From assembly GCF_004125265.1 (NCBI RefSeq), contig NZ_RDTE01000003.1:124001-188000 (forward strand): a stretch of 64,000 bases of DNA. Direction: 5' to 3'. A program made the position numbers and the translations under genes. The DNA comes from Streptomyces lydicus. GTDB taxonomy: Bacteria > Actinomycetota > Actinomycetes > Streptomycetales > Streptomycetaceae. This document shows, in pieces, positions 33,353-41,633 of this stretch (the stretch's first letter is position 1; each line of letters begins with the position of its first letter). The notes beneath the pieces were generated by a model. It did no database searches, had not been told where the DNA came from, and saw only the letters and a list, made by a program, of their open reading frames with translations.

Positions 33353-34016
33353 CAGTCGGCCGAGCCCCGTGGTGGGGATCAGTGGGCTTGTCAGCCGGCC
33401 GGTGGGGTGGGCTGGTGCGGTCGAACGGGCCACCGTGCGCGGCGGCATACGCGATGGCGTCGTTGGCGGCATCGAGGCCGAACGACCGGACTCGTTCGGG
33501 GGCGAGATCCAGAGTGCCCGAGGCGAGGAGCCGGATGATGCCGACTTCGGCTGTGCGCGGGTACATCCACTGCCCGCGCACGGTGATCGAGTTGCGCATG
33601 ATCCATGGGTACGGGAGCGCGAGGTCGTCGCCGCCGAGCATGCCGACGCCGCCCATGAGGACAACCCGGCCGTACTCGCGCACGGTCATGGCCGCCGCGC
33701 GCGACGCCGAGCTGGGTGCGCTCGGCGGGAGCAGGTCGATCACCATGTCGATCGGGCCGTCGGCCGCCGCGGACATCGCCGCGTGGTCGGTGGCCTCGTC
33801 TCCGGTCAGCGAGACGGGGCGCAGCCGCGGACCGAACCGGTCGGCGAGGAGGTCGAGCGCGGCCTGGTTGCGGGCCGGGGCGACCACGCGGCCCGCCCCC
33901 ATCGCGAGCGCGACTGCGACCGCACTGCTGCCGAGGTTGCCGGTGGCCCCGCTGACGAGCAGCGTCTCTCCGGCTGCGAGCCCGCCTGCCAACAGCACGC
34001 CGTAGGAGGCCAAGGC
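33342..34016 (-). pseudogene. Medium-chain dehydrogenase lacking its N-terminal half
   Basis: The frame begins mid-protein at LASYGVLLAGGLAAGETLL and continues through the Rossmann loop VSGATGNLGSSAVAVALAMGA, then DMVIDLLPPSA and GRVVLMGGVGML. This is the nucleotide-binding half of a zinc-type alcohol dehydrogenase/quinone reductase. The GroES-like catalytic half (about 130 residues) is missing; sequence upstream of about 34016 is unrelated. The C-terminus runs on into the neighbouring fragment (about 25 odd residues), so it is broken at both ends. A GTG-initiated short product is possible but would not be a working enzyme. Confidence 0.7.
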
Positions 34017-34024
34017 ACGATCAT

Positions 34025-34165
34025 GGCACCTGTCGGGCCGGCGCATCGCCCCCGACCTGGAATACCTCGGCCGCCGCCGTGCCCGCTTCGAGTTCAGCCT
34101 CCACGAGCTGCGCGACCTCCTCGCCGATGCCGAGTGGTGGGGTGCCACTGCTGCCCTCGCGCAGC
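34025..34165 (+). pseudogene. Unidentified coding fragment
   Basis: One frame shows coding-like sequence: WHLSGRRIAPDLEYL, then RFEFSLHELRDLLADAEWWG. It has no start and becomes non-coding after about 45 codons. I do not recognise the family. It abuts the truncated dehydrogenase, which reads the other way, marking a junction. Confidence 0.35.
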
Positions 34166-34396
34166 CTGGGCAGCCGCCGACGCGACCCGGGTACGGGCGG
34201 GTGGCGGGTACACGGGCGCCACTGTTTTCATCGCCGCCGAGAGCCACCGTCACCACTCCGGCAATCTTGTCGTCCTTGCCCCGGCCTGAGGCTTGCTCGC
34301 CTTTGCAGGCATCGTCGCCATGGACTTCCCCGGTCGGCAGTTGTGGCCGGGGACGCCGTCGGCGGTCGGCAATCCGGCCGATGCCCCGGTGGCCTC

Positions 34397-34918
34397 CTAC
34401 GGCCTGTCCGATGGGGCATGGCCCACTGCCGTCTGCACATGCCGACGGTACTGCTCCGGCGTCACGATCCCTGGCGATGGGTGCCCGGACGGGTAAAACA
34501 CGCCCTGGCAGGTGTAGCAGAAGCGCGCCTCAGCGGTGAGTGCGGTCGCACGGGCCACTCCGTCCTGAGCCCGCCGTGCGTCCCTGGACTCGCTACGGAC
34601 AATGGCGATCGTGGCCACCACGATGAGCACCGCGACGACGACGCCAACGGCCGTGAGCCACGGCAGGTCCCGTTCCTCGGCAAATTCCTTCCCGGCGAGT
34701 CCAGCCACCACGGCGAGCACCAAGCCCTCGACGACGTGCAGGCAGCCATTATCGCTGCCCTTCGATGCCGGCGTGATTTTGGCCGCCAGGTCCTCGCGCC
34801 GTTCCCCTCCGTCTGTACGTGCCTCGGCCACCGGCACGTTCCCCCGCGTCTGGCATCCGGGACACGCCACCAAGCCGTTCGCCTCTTCGTTCCTCATTCT
34901 TCCATGATCACGTTTCAC
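34397..34918 (-). CDS. Small zinc-ribbon-like membrane protein
   Basis: A 173-residue protein that I know only as a Streptomyces hypothetical family. It has an N-terminal CPGC motif, then a pair of hydrophobic segments (CLHVVEGLVLAVVAGLAG and WLTAVGVVVAVLIVVATIAIV), a basic helix, and a C-terminal CYTCQGVF motif that could complete a zinc ribbon on the cytoplasmic side. The GTG at 34918 has only a weak ribosome site; the in-frame ATG at 34897 is an alternative. It sits among broken genes but its own frame is intact. Confidence 0.6.
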   Translation of the reverse strand: MKRDHGRMRNEEANGLVACPGCQTRGNVPVAEARTDGGERREDLAAKITPASKGSDNGCLHVVEGLVLAVVAGLAGKEFAEERDLPWLTAVGVVVAVLIVVATIAIVRSESRDARRAQDGVARATALTAEARFCYTCQGVFYPSGHPSPGIVTPEQYRRHVQTAVGHAPSDRP

Positions 34919-34989
34919 TAAGTGTCCACGTCAACTGGGGTCTTCGTCGGACTGCGGCTCACTGACCGTCTCAACATGAGATCGGCGCA

Positions 34990-35175
34990 AGCTCTTCATC
35001 GCCCGACGCGGCACCGCACCCGGCTCCGGCCTCGGACGCACCAACTGGGTGGCCGAACGGACATGTGCCCGGCTCCACCAGTTCAAGCGCCCGCCGGATC
35101 CGCTACGAACGCCGCGCCGGATTCACCAGAGTCTGCTGGAGCCGGCCTGCACCGCATCATCTGCCTGCGCTGTCT
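34990..35175 (+). pseudogene. IS5-type transposase, C-terminal fragment (frameshifted)
   Basis: KLFIARRGTAPGSGLGR, then TNWVAERTCARLHQFK, is the end of a DDE transposase of IS5 type (the ERT..LHQFKRLRIRYERR region with the final catalytic Glu). After KR the frame slips twice: RIRYERRA is in a second frame, then IHQSLLE and IICLRCL in others. It reads in the same direction as the fragment at 33051, but its sequence type is that of a different IS5 subgroup, so they are probably from two elements. Confidence 0.6.
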
Positions 35176-35184
35176 CTGCACAGA

Positions 35185-35424
35185 TCAGGGTGATGGGCCC
35201 GTCAGCGGCGCCGGAACTCTCGGCCGGTCCAGCACAGTGAGTTCGGGCCATTGCTGCCTCCAACGGGCCGCCTTGGTCTCGTAGACCTCCTGCGGGGCAA
35301 GCACCGGATGCGGACGCACGACCAGATGGAACACCTCAGCCAGACCGAGACCGTGCGGCGCGCAGAAGCGCCACCGCGCGTCAGGATCCAGGCGGGCGCC
35401 CGCACAGGTCCCGTCACGACGTCA
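35185..35424 (-). pseudogene. Nucleotidyltransferase-family protein, C-terminal fragment
   Basis: A minus-strand frame ending at 35185 reads LDPDARWRFCAPHGLG, then LAEVFHLVVRPHPVLAP and YETKAARWRQQWPELTVL. This is the characteristic tail of the actinobacterial nucleotidyltransferase family of the COG3575 type (APxGLxDLF...RPNP...YxxKAxRWxxxWPxLTVL). An in-frame stop at about 35425 removes everything before it, so only about 75 codons of a roughly 190-residue protein remain. Confidence 0.55.
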
Positions 35425-36010
35425 CGGCGCCTGGCTGAGGGCGCCACGGGGCACCGAAGGGCGGCCCCTCCTTCCACCCGGGCCATGGTCAGGTTGAATC
35501 GTGGAAGCCTGCTGACCACCGACTTCCTCGCATGTGCTCTGCACGTCCCGGTTTCGCCAACCGGGGACCCTCAGCTACACGTCGCGCCGAGCCACGGCAC
35601 TCGCACGGAGCCACTGCACCGGTTTCGGTCAGGAAGTCGGCTGGTCCCGAGAGCGGGAGTCACGCCAAGAGCACCCATGGCTTGGGCACCGTGCCAGGTC
35701 GCAGCTCCTCGGGGCGCGGCCTCCGCGACCGGACCGCCCGGCGGCCTTGCCTCGCCCGGACCGGCCGGCGCTCGGACGTTTACGCCGTGTTGCGCGAGCG
35801 TCACCGTGCATAGCCCGTTCCGACGCGCCTGGACCACCCGCCCCTGGGAAGACCACCCCACCCGCGACCCGCTGCCCGGGCGAGCCCCTAATATCATCTG
35901 GCGTCCTCCGACGGACGCTGACGCCCGCTGGATCGTGCCCGCCGCCCCACGCCCGGCACGACGGCTCCGCCGCTTGGCAGTGGAGTCGAGCATCGAGGAG
36001 AGGAACGTTC

Positions 36011-37555
36011 ATGCGCGCCCGGAGCATCGCCACGGCCACCGCAACAGCATTGGCACTGGTGGCCGCTCGTGATCTTGTCCAGAAGAAGCACGCACTGCTC
36101 CGGAACTTCCCCGTGCTTGGGCACGCCCGGTACCTGTTGGAGACGATCGGGCCGGAGCTGCGGCAGTACATAGTGACCTCGAACGACGAGGAGCGCCCGT
36201 TCAGCCGCGACCAGCGCACCTGGATCTACGCGTCGGCGAAGGGGGAGAACAACTACTTCGGGTTCGGAACCGACAACGACGTCGAGCACACCCAGGGGCA
36301 CGCCTACCTGAAGCAGCGCACGTTCGCCGGCCCGCTGCCCGACACGCACGACCCACAGGCCCCGCTGCCGTCGGCCAAGGTGCTGGGCGGGCCGCGCGGG
36401 CGCGCCAAGGCGTTCCGGCCGGCGAGTGTGGTGAACATCTCGGCGATGAGCTTCGGATCGCTCTCCGGCGCGGCGATCACGGCGCTCAACAAGGGCGCGG
36501 CGCTGGCCGGCACCCTGCACAACACGGGCGAGGGCGGTCTCTCGCCGTACCACCGCAACGGCGGCGACCTCGTCCTGCAGATCGGTACGTCCTACTTCGG
36601 CTGCCGCAACGAGGACGGCAGCTTCAACATCGACAAGCTCAAGGACGTGGTCGCCGGCGCCCCGGTCAAGGCGATCGAGATCAAGCTCTCCCAGGGTGCC
36701 AAGCCCGGGCTGGGCGGAATGCTGCCGGGCGCGAAGGTGACCCCGGAGATCGCCGAGATCCGCGGGATCCCGCTCGGTGAGGACTGCGCCTCCCCGTCGC
36801 GGCACACCGCGTTCGGCGATGTCGACTCGATGCTCGACTTCGTCGAACTGATCGCCGCCGAGACCGGCCTGCCGGTCGGGATCAAGAGCGCGGTGGGCGA
36901 GATGGAGTTCTGGCAGGAGCTGGCCACGCTGATGGCGCGTGGTGACCGTGGTGTCGACTTCGTGACCATCGACGGCGGCGAGGGCGGCACCGGGGCGGCG
37001 CCCCTCACCTTCTCCGACTCGGTGTCGCTGCCCTTCCGGATGGGCTTCTCCCGGGTCTACGGCGTCTTCGCCGAGCGGGGGCTGACCGACGACCTGACCT
37101 TCATCGCCTCCGGCAAGCTCGGCCTGCCCGAGAACGCCGCGGTCGCCTTCGCGCTGGGTGCCGACATGATCAACGTGGCCCGTGAGGCGATGCTGTCGAT
37201 CGGGTGCATCCAGGCGCAGAAGTGCCACACCGACAAGTGCCCCACCGGCATCGCCACCCAGAGCCCGTGGCTGGCCCGCGGCCTCGACCCGGTCTCGAAG
37301 GCCGACCGGGCCGCCGTCTACCTGCGTACCCTCCGCAAGGAGCTGCTGAAGGTCTCGGCGGCCGTCGGCGTCGCCCACCCGGCGCTCATCACGGCCACAG
37401 ATATCGAGATCATGAACGGCGACTACGAGGCCCGTACCCTGGCCGGTGTCTACGGTTACAAGGACGGCTGGGGCGAGCTCGGCCCGCACCTCGCCGAGGA
37501 GATCACCGCACTGCTCACCACCGAGCAGTCCTCCGACCGGAAGCCGACCGCCTGA
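36011..37555 (+). CDS. FMN-binding glutamate synthase family protein
   Basis: A 514-residue protein related to the synthase domain of glutamate synthase (GltB) but acting alone. It has an N-terminal membrane-like segment, NISAMSFGSLSGAAITALN, GGLSPYHRNGGD, LSQGAKPGLGGMLPGAKV, TIDGGEGGTGAAP for FMN binding, and the cysteine set GCIQAQKCHTDKCPTG that binds a 3Fe-4S cluster. Free-standing proteins of this type are ferredoxin-like oxidoreductases of unclear substrate. The ATG at 36011 follows GGAGAGGAACGTTC. It is followed by a hydrolase gene 138 bp downstream on the same strand. Confidence 0.9.
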   Translation: MRARSIATATATALALVAARDLVQKKHALLRNFPVLGHARYLLETIGPELRQYIVTSNDEERPFSRDQRTWIYASAKGENNYFGFGTDNDVEHTQGHAYLKQRTFAGPLPDTHDPQAPLPSAKVLGGPRGRAKAFRPASVVNISAMSFGSLSGAAITALNKGAALAGTLHNTGEGGLSPYHRNGGDLVLQIGTSYFGCRNEDGSFNIDKLKDVVAGAPVKAIEIKLSQGAKPGLGGMLPGAKVTPEIAEIRGIPLGEDCASPSRHTAFGDVDSMLDFVELIAAETGLPVGIKSAVGEMEFWQELATLMARGDRGVDFVTIDGGEGGTGAAPLTFSDSVSLPFRMGFSRVYGVFAERGLTDDLTFIASGKLGLPENAAVAFALGADMINVAREAMLSIGCIQAQKCHTDKCPTGIATQSPWLARGLDPVSKADRAAVYLRTLRKELLKVSAAVGVAHPALITATDIEIMNGDYEARTLAGVYGYKDGWGELGPHLAEEITALLTTEQSSDRKPTA

Positions 37556-37693
37556 CCCGCCGGTCACGGCAGGCACCACGCTCGCTGCTCCCCTGCCCGG
37601 CGCGCGCGTGGTGCCGCCCGATGGCACCCTTGTCTTCCCTGTCCTCCCTGTCCTCCCTGCTCCACGAACAGCCCCTGCCTAGGTGAACAGAAC

Positions 37694-38464
37694 ATGAGCG
37701 AAAAAGTGAGATTCCCGAGCGTCGTCGGCCCCGAACTGGCCGGCGCGATCGACCTGCCGGACGGCGAGATCCGCGGCTGGGGGATCTTCGTGCACGGATT
37801 CACGCTCGGCAAGGGCTCACCGGCCGCGTCGCGTGTCAGCAAGCAGCTGGCACGCGAGGGAATCGGCATGCTGCGCTTCGACAACCTCGGGATCGGGGAC
37901 TCCGACGGCGACTGGGGGGACGGTTCCTTCACCGTCAAGGTCCAGGACACGATCCGTGCCGCAGCCATGATGGCGGAGCGCGGAACTCCGGCGGACCTGC
38001 TGGTGGGGCACTCATGGGGAGGCGCCGCCGTCCTCGCCGCGGCGGCCGAGGCAACCGGCGTCCGCGCGGTCGCCACGATCGGGGCGCCGGTCGATCCCAG
38101 TCACGTCGAGCGGCAGTACGACGCGGTCGTGGACCGCGTGCTCAGTGAAGGGTCGCACGAGTGGTTCGTCGGCGGGAGGACCCTGGTCCTCAAGCGCGCC
38201 TTCGTCGAGGACGTCCGCCGTGCTCATCTGCGGGATCGGATCGGCGAGTTGGACCTGCCGCTCCTCGTCCTGCATTCGCCGACCGACAACACCGTCGACA
38301 TCGCCAACGCCGGGGAGATCTTCAGCGAGGCACGGCACCCGCGGAGCTTCGTCTCACTCGAAGGAGCAGACCACCTCCTGACCGCCCGAGGACAGGCGCA
38401 GCGAGCCGCCCACATCATCAGCGCCTGGGCCGATCAGTACATCCCCGGACCACGGCCCGCCTGA
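37694..38464 (+). CDS. Alpha/beta hydrolase
   Basis: A 256-residue hydrolase with IFVHGFTLGKGSPAA, RFDNLGIGDSDG, the nucleophile elbow GHSWGG, the acid in HSPTDNTVD and the His in GADHLL. It matches the hydrolase half of proteins that are elsewhere fused to an OsmC peroxidase domain; here it stands alone. The ATG at 37694 is preceded by AGGTGAACAGAAC. The spacer before it carries CCCTGTCCT repeats (about 37634-37661). Confidence 0.82.
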   Translation: MSEKVRFPSVVGPELAGAIDLPDGEIRGWGIFVHGFTLGKGSPAASRVSKQLAREGIGMLRFDNLGIGDSDGDWGDGSFTVKVQDTIRAAAMMAERGTPADLLVGHSWGGAAVLAAAAEATGVRAVATIGAPVDPSHVERQYDAVVDRVLSEGSHEWFVGGRTLVLKRAFVEDVRRAHLRDRIGELDLPLLVLHSPTDNTVDIANAGEIFSEARHPRSFVSLEGADHLLTARGQAQRAAHIISAWADQYIPGPRPA

Positions 38465-38505
38465 CGACGTGCAGCCTGCAGGAGGCGCTCGGATGACGGC
38501 GGCCC

Positions 38506-38580
38506 GACGGACGGTCCGACGGGCGGTCTGACGGGCGGTCCGACGGGCGGTCCGACGGGCGGCCTGACGGGCGGTCTGAC
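38506..38580. repeat. Six 12-bp tandem repeats
   Basis: GAC recurs at 38506, 38518, 38530, 38542, 38554, 38566 and 38578, giving six units of consensus GACGGGCGGTCC (C/T at the last positions). The array lies between the hydrolase stop and the serine hydrolase start. It looks like a slippage-prone microsatellite. Each unit holds no obvious palindrome. Confidence 0.75.
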
Positions 38581-38645
38581 TGCGGATCGTCGGGGCCTGG
38601 CAGATTGAAGCCTCGCCCCGACGGCGACAGGACCGGAGGTTCGGC

Positions 38646-39776
38646 ATGGAGGGGGAAGCAGTGATGTCGCGGCATGACGGGGAGGTTCTGGAGCCGGCCG
38701 ATCGGCCCGTCGACCCCTGGGAGGGCGTGAACGAAGCGGCACTGGCACAGGCCGTACAGGCGCAGGCGGCGCGGCCGGTGCGGGGTATCGAGGACATGGC
38801 GTCGTATCTCGCCGCCCAGGTGTCGGACACCGCACACCGCGAGGTCGTGGGCCCGCTCCTGGACGGGCAGGGGGCCAGCGGTGTCGTGGTGCGACGCGGC
38901 ACGGTCATCGCCTCGTGGGGCGAGCCGACGCGTGCGGAGATGGCGTTCAGCGCCACCAAGAGCGTGCTGTCGCTGGTGGGCGGCATCGCGTTCGACGACG
39001 GGACGTTGCGCCTGGACGAACCGGTGTGCCGGTCGGTGGACCTGCCCCAGTTCGGCACCGTCCATGGGCGCGCGATCACCTGGCGCCACCTCCTCGACCA
39101 GACCAGCCAGTGGGAGGGCGAGTTGTGGGGCAAGCCGACATGGGTGGATGCGCAGAGCGCACGTGAGGGCACCGAGTCGGCCGGCGGGGCGCCCGGCGGG
39201 GGCTGGGCCTACAACGATGTCCGGGTCAACCTCACTGCGCTGGCGCTCACGGTCCTGTCCGGCCGCAGTCTTCCGGACGTGCTGCGCGCACGCGTCATGA
39301 CGGCGATCGGAGCCTCCGATGACTGGTCCTGGCACGGCTACGAGAACGCGGCGGCCGACCTCAACGGCGCCCGGGTACCGGTGGTTTCCGGCGGTGCGCA
39401 CTGGGGCGGCGGCCTGTGGATCAGCGCCCTGGACCTGGCCCGGATCGGCCATCTCTGTCTGCGCGGCGGAACGTGGGGCGGGCGGCGGGTCCTCTCGCGC
39501 CGCTGGATCGGGGAACTGTGGACGCCCTGCCCGGTCAAGCCCAACTACGGCCTGTCCTGGTGGCTCAACGACGACTGCTCCGTATGGCCCCAAGCACCCC
39601 GCACCGGCCGCTGCGCCCGCGGCAACGCGGGCAGCCACCTGCTGTGGGTGGACCCGGCACGCGAGCTGGTGATCGCCTCGCGCTGGGGCGCGGAGGTCGA
39701 GCGCCTCCTGACCGAGGTGTCAGGGGCGGTGCCGCCGGTGCCCGGACCGCTGTCCGGCCAGGGGTCGGGGGCGTGA
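38646..39776 (+). CDS. Serine hydrolase, beta-lactamase class C family
   Basis: A 376-residue protein of the serine beta-lactamase/esterase fold. It has Ser102-x-x-Lys105 in FSATKSVLSL and the tyrosine motif in WAYND (Tyr189), and a C-terminal HLLWVDP region in place of the KTG box. No signal peptide is visible, so it probably acts in the cytoplasm as an esterase or amide hydrolase rather than a beta-lactamase. Both the ATG at 38646 (GGAGG six bases upstream) and the ATG at 38664 (GGAGGGGG eight upstream) are well placed; I prefer the first. Confidence 0.85.
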   Translation: MEGEAVMSRHDGEVLEPADRPVDPWEGVNEAALAQAVQAQAARPVRGIEDMASYLAAQVSDTAHREVVGPLLDGQGASGVVVRRGTVIASWGEPTRAEMAFSATKSVLSLVGGIAFDDGTLRLDEPVCRSVDLPQFGTVHGRAITWRHLLDQTSQWEGELWGKPTWVDAQSAREGTESAGGAPGGGWAYNDVRVNLTALALTVLSGRSLPDVLRARVMTAIGASDDWSWHGYENAAADLNGARVPVVSGGAHWGGGLWISALDLARIGHLCLRGGTWGGRRVLSRRWIGELWTPCPVKPNYGLSWWLNDDCSVWPQAPRTGRCARGNAGSHLLWVDPARELVIASRWGAEVERLLTEVSGAVPPVPGPLSGQGSGA

Positions 39777-39866
39777 CATCAGGTCTCGGATGAGGCGTGG
39801 CCCCGGTGTTCCTGCCCCCGGGGCCACACGGAAAGAGCCGGGGCCACACAGGAGAGGTACGGGCTG

Positions 39867-40301
39867 TCAGAACGTCCAAGTGGTGTACCACGTCGCCTGG
39901 TTGGCGGAATTTCCCACTTGAGAGGTGACTCCACTGAGGCGGCCGTCAGCGCCGCGGGAGCCTATGTAGCGGCCCTTCGTGCCACTGTTCCAGGCAATGA
40001 CGAAGGAGACATAGGAACCGTCGACGAACCCCTGCTCGATGGTGCCCGTCGTCGCACTTCCCGTCCTGGCGATACCGGTGAGGTTCCCCTGGGCGTCCTG
40101 GGTCACGGAGAGCGTGGCGTTCCACGCATTGCTCTGGTAGAGGGTCCAGATCCCGCCGACGTTGAAGCCGGGTGCGGCCGCCCTGGCCGCCGGCGCCACG
40201 GACGGCCGGTGCGCCGCGGCCTCAGCGGCGGGTGCGGCAAGGACGGTGCCACTCAGTGCAACGGACAGAGCCACGGCGGCCGTGGCGAGTCTGACGCGCA
40301 T
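39867..40301 (-). CDS. Small secreted protein, possibly avidin-like barrel
   Basis: A 144-residue protein with a signal peptide (MRVRLATAAVALSVALS..., cleavage near AEAAA) and an Ala/Pro linker. The mature part of about 95 residues is all beta in pattern: GGIWTLYQSNAWNATLSVTQ, DAQGNLTGIA, SFVIAWNSGTKGRYIG, DGRLSG and ATWYTTW. The GxW..N start, the G-x-L-T-G turns and the repeated aromatic strands resemble the streptavidin fold, but I cannot match the biotin-binding residues. It may be a small secreted binding protein. AAAGGAATCCGC precedes the ATG at 40301. Confidence 0.6.
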   Translation of the reverse strand: MRVRLATAAVALSVALSGTVLAAPAAEAAAHRPSVAPAARAAAPGFNVGGIWTLYQSNAWNATLSVTQDAQGNLTGIARTGSATTGTIEQGFVDGSYVSFVIAWNSGTKGRYIGSRGADGRLSGVTSQVGNSANQATWYTTWTF

Positions 40302-40558
40302 GCGGATTCCTTTCCCCAAAGGGCAATTTATGCGGCATAGCGCCTTCTGCGAAGCCCTGAGCTTCGCAGCAGCGGCCGTTCCCGAACAGGCGATAACCGG
40401 TCGTTGGCGGGCATGCGGACGGCCGGAATGGTCCGTAGTCTGCGAGGGGCACCGCTCGGCACCCCCTCGGCGGCGATGTTCCCGCCAATCCATCGGGCTA
40501 CCTCGCCGCCAACGAGGGGTGTCTGACGACGGTCGCAGGGGTGTGCGAGGCTGACGTG

Positions 40559-41323
40559 ATGTCGCTCTCTCCTCCGCCTGCGGAGCCGATAACGCCCGAT
40601 CCGGTGCACGAGATTCCGGACACGCTGCTCACCCAGTCCTGGCTGGACCTGTCGTTCCTGCACTGGGCGACCGACCCTGCGGACGTGGCGCCGCTGCTGC
40701 CGGCCGGGACCGTGCCGGACACCCACGACGGGCTCACCTACATCGGCCTGGTGGCCTTCCGGATGCACCGGGTGGGCTGGTTGAGGATGCCGGGGATTCC
40801 GTACCTCGGCACCTTTCCGGAGACCAACGTGCGGCTCTACTCCGTGGACCGGCACGGCCGACGCGGCGTGGTGTTCCGCTCGTTGGAGGCCTCGCGGCTG
40901 CTGCCGGTGGCCGTCGCCCGCAGCGCCTTCCGGATGCCCTACATGTGGGCCAGGATGGCGATCCACCGTGACGCGGACACCATCAGCTACACCAGCAGCC
41001 GACGCTGGCCGGGGCCGCGCGCGGCGCGCTGTCGGATGGCGGTGCGCATCGGCGAGCGGATCGAGGAGCCGACCGCCCTCGAACACTTCCTGACCGCCCG
41101 CTGGGGCATGCACAACGCCTTCTTCGGCCGGCCGGTGTATCTGCCCAATATCCACCCTCGCTGGCCACTCCATCGGGCCGAACTCCTGCACTGCGAGGAT
41201 GAGTTGGTGACCGCGGCCGGACTGCCGTCGCCGACCGGTCCGCCGGTGAGCGTGCTGTACTCCCCCGGCGTGCCGGTTCGCTTCGGCCGCCCTGCGCGCC
41301 CGGGCGGCCTGCCCACTCCCTGA
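40559..41323 (+). CDS. YqjF-type DUF2071 protein
   Basis: A 254-residue protein of the DUF2071 (YqjF) family: LTQSWLDLSFLHWATDPADV, then LLPAGTVPDTHDG, LTYIGLVAFRM, ETNVRLYSVD and a C-terminal LYSPGVPVRFGRP. The family is conserved but of unknown activity. ATG at 40559 has GAGG at eight bases; GTG at 40541 is the alternative. It stands alone between a divergent secreted-protein gene and a gene-poor spacer. Confidence 0.82.
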   Translation: MSLSPPPAEPITPDPVHEIPDTLLTQSWLDLSFLHWATDPADVAPLLPAGTVPDTHDGLTYIGLVAFRMHRVGWLRMPGIPYLGTFPETNVRLYSVDRHGRRGVVFRSLEASRLLPVAVARSAFRMPYMWARMAIHRDADTISYTSSRRWPGPRAARCRMAVRIGERIEEPTALEHFLTARWGMHNAFFGRPVYLPNIHPRWPLHRAELLHCEDELVTAAGLPSPTGPPVSVLYSPGVPVRFGRPARPGGLPTP

Positions 41324-41633
41324 GCCCGCGCAGCGCGGCGTCCGGACGTCAGCCGGGAGTGCACTTGGCGGTATCCCGCTGGGTGATGGCCTCGGCAACC
41401 TGCTCGATGGCGGTGCGCAGCAAGGCACCGTAAGCATCCTGAGGCAAGTCCGAGGCGCGCGGACTGGGACGGGGCGCCGTTCACCCAGGACTCCGCGAAG
41501 CACATTTCCGTGTGGCGCAAGCCGACTTGAGGCCGGCCATCGGGCCGTCAACGCGGGTTTCCCAGGCGATCCGGTGTGCGGGACGAACAGAATGAGAATG
41601 CCCTGGAACACCAGCCGGTCGGAGATCTTTGCG
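41324..41633. other. Spacer with short coding-like debris
   Basis: No complete gene is seen in these 310 bp. On the minus strand, about 41349-41475 reads LPQDAYGALLRTAIEQVAEAI, then TQRDTAKCTPG and a stop, which looks like the tail of a helical protein. On the plus strand, WDGAPFTQDSAKHISVWRK and a stop near 41530 is coding-like. Neither has a start. Confidence 0.35.

Larger units (their letters stand above)
34919..36010. other. 1.1-kb gene-poor region with remnants
   Basis: Apart from the transposase and nucleotidyltransferase pieces listed separately, I see no gene. A perfect 7-bp stem (CCCGGTT / AACCGGG, loop 5) lies at 35547-35565. The last part (about 35900-36010) must hold the promoter of the FMN glutamate-synthase-like gene. 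Long open frames here have atypical codon use. Confidence 0.45.

Noticed and set aside
33051..35175. One composite transposon bounded by the two transposase fragments
   Set aside because: Both fragments read in one direction but belong to different IS5 subgroups, and no terminal inverted repeats or target duplications are visible.
35894..37627. A 577-codon minus-strand frame over the glutamate-synthase-like gene
   Set aside because: Shadow of a strongly conserved FMN-binding protein on the plus strand.
38418..39638. A 406-codon minus-strand frame over the 12-bp repeat and serine hydrolase gene
   Set aside because: The end is just repeat translated as RPSDRPSD; the serine hydrolase on the plus strand has SxxK and Tyr motifs.
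38646..39776. Class C beta-lactamase conferring resistance
   Set aside because: No signal peptide and no clear KTG box; more likely an intracellular esterase of the same fold.
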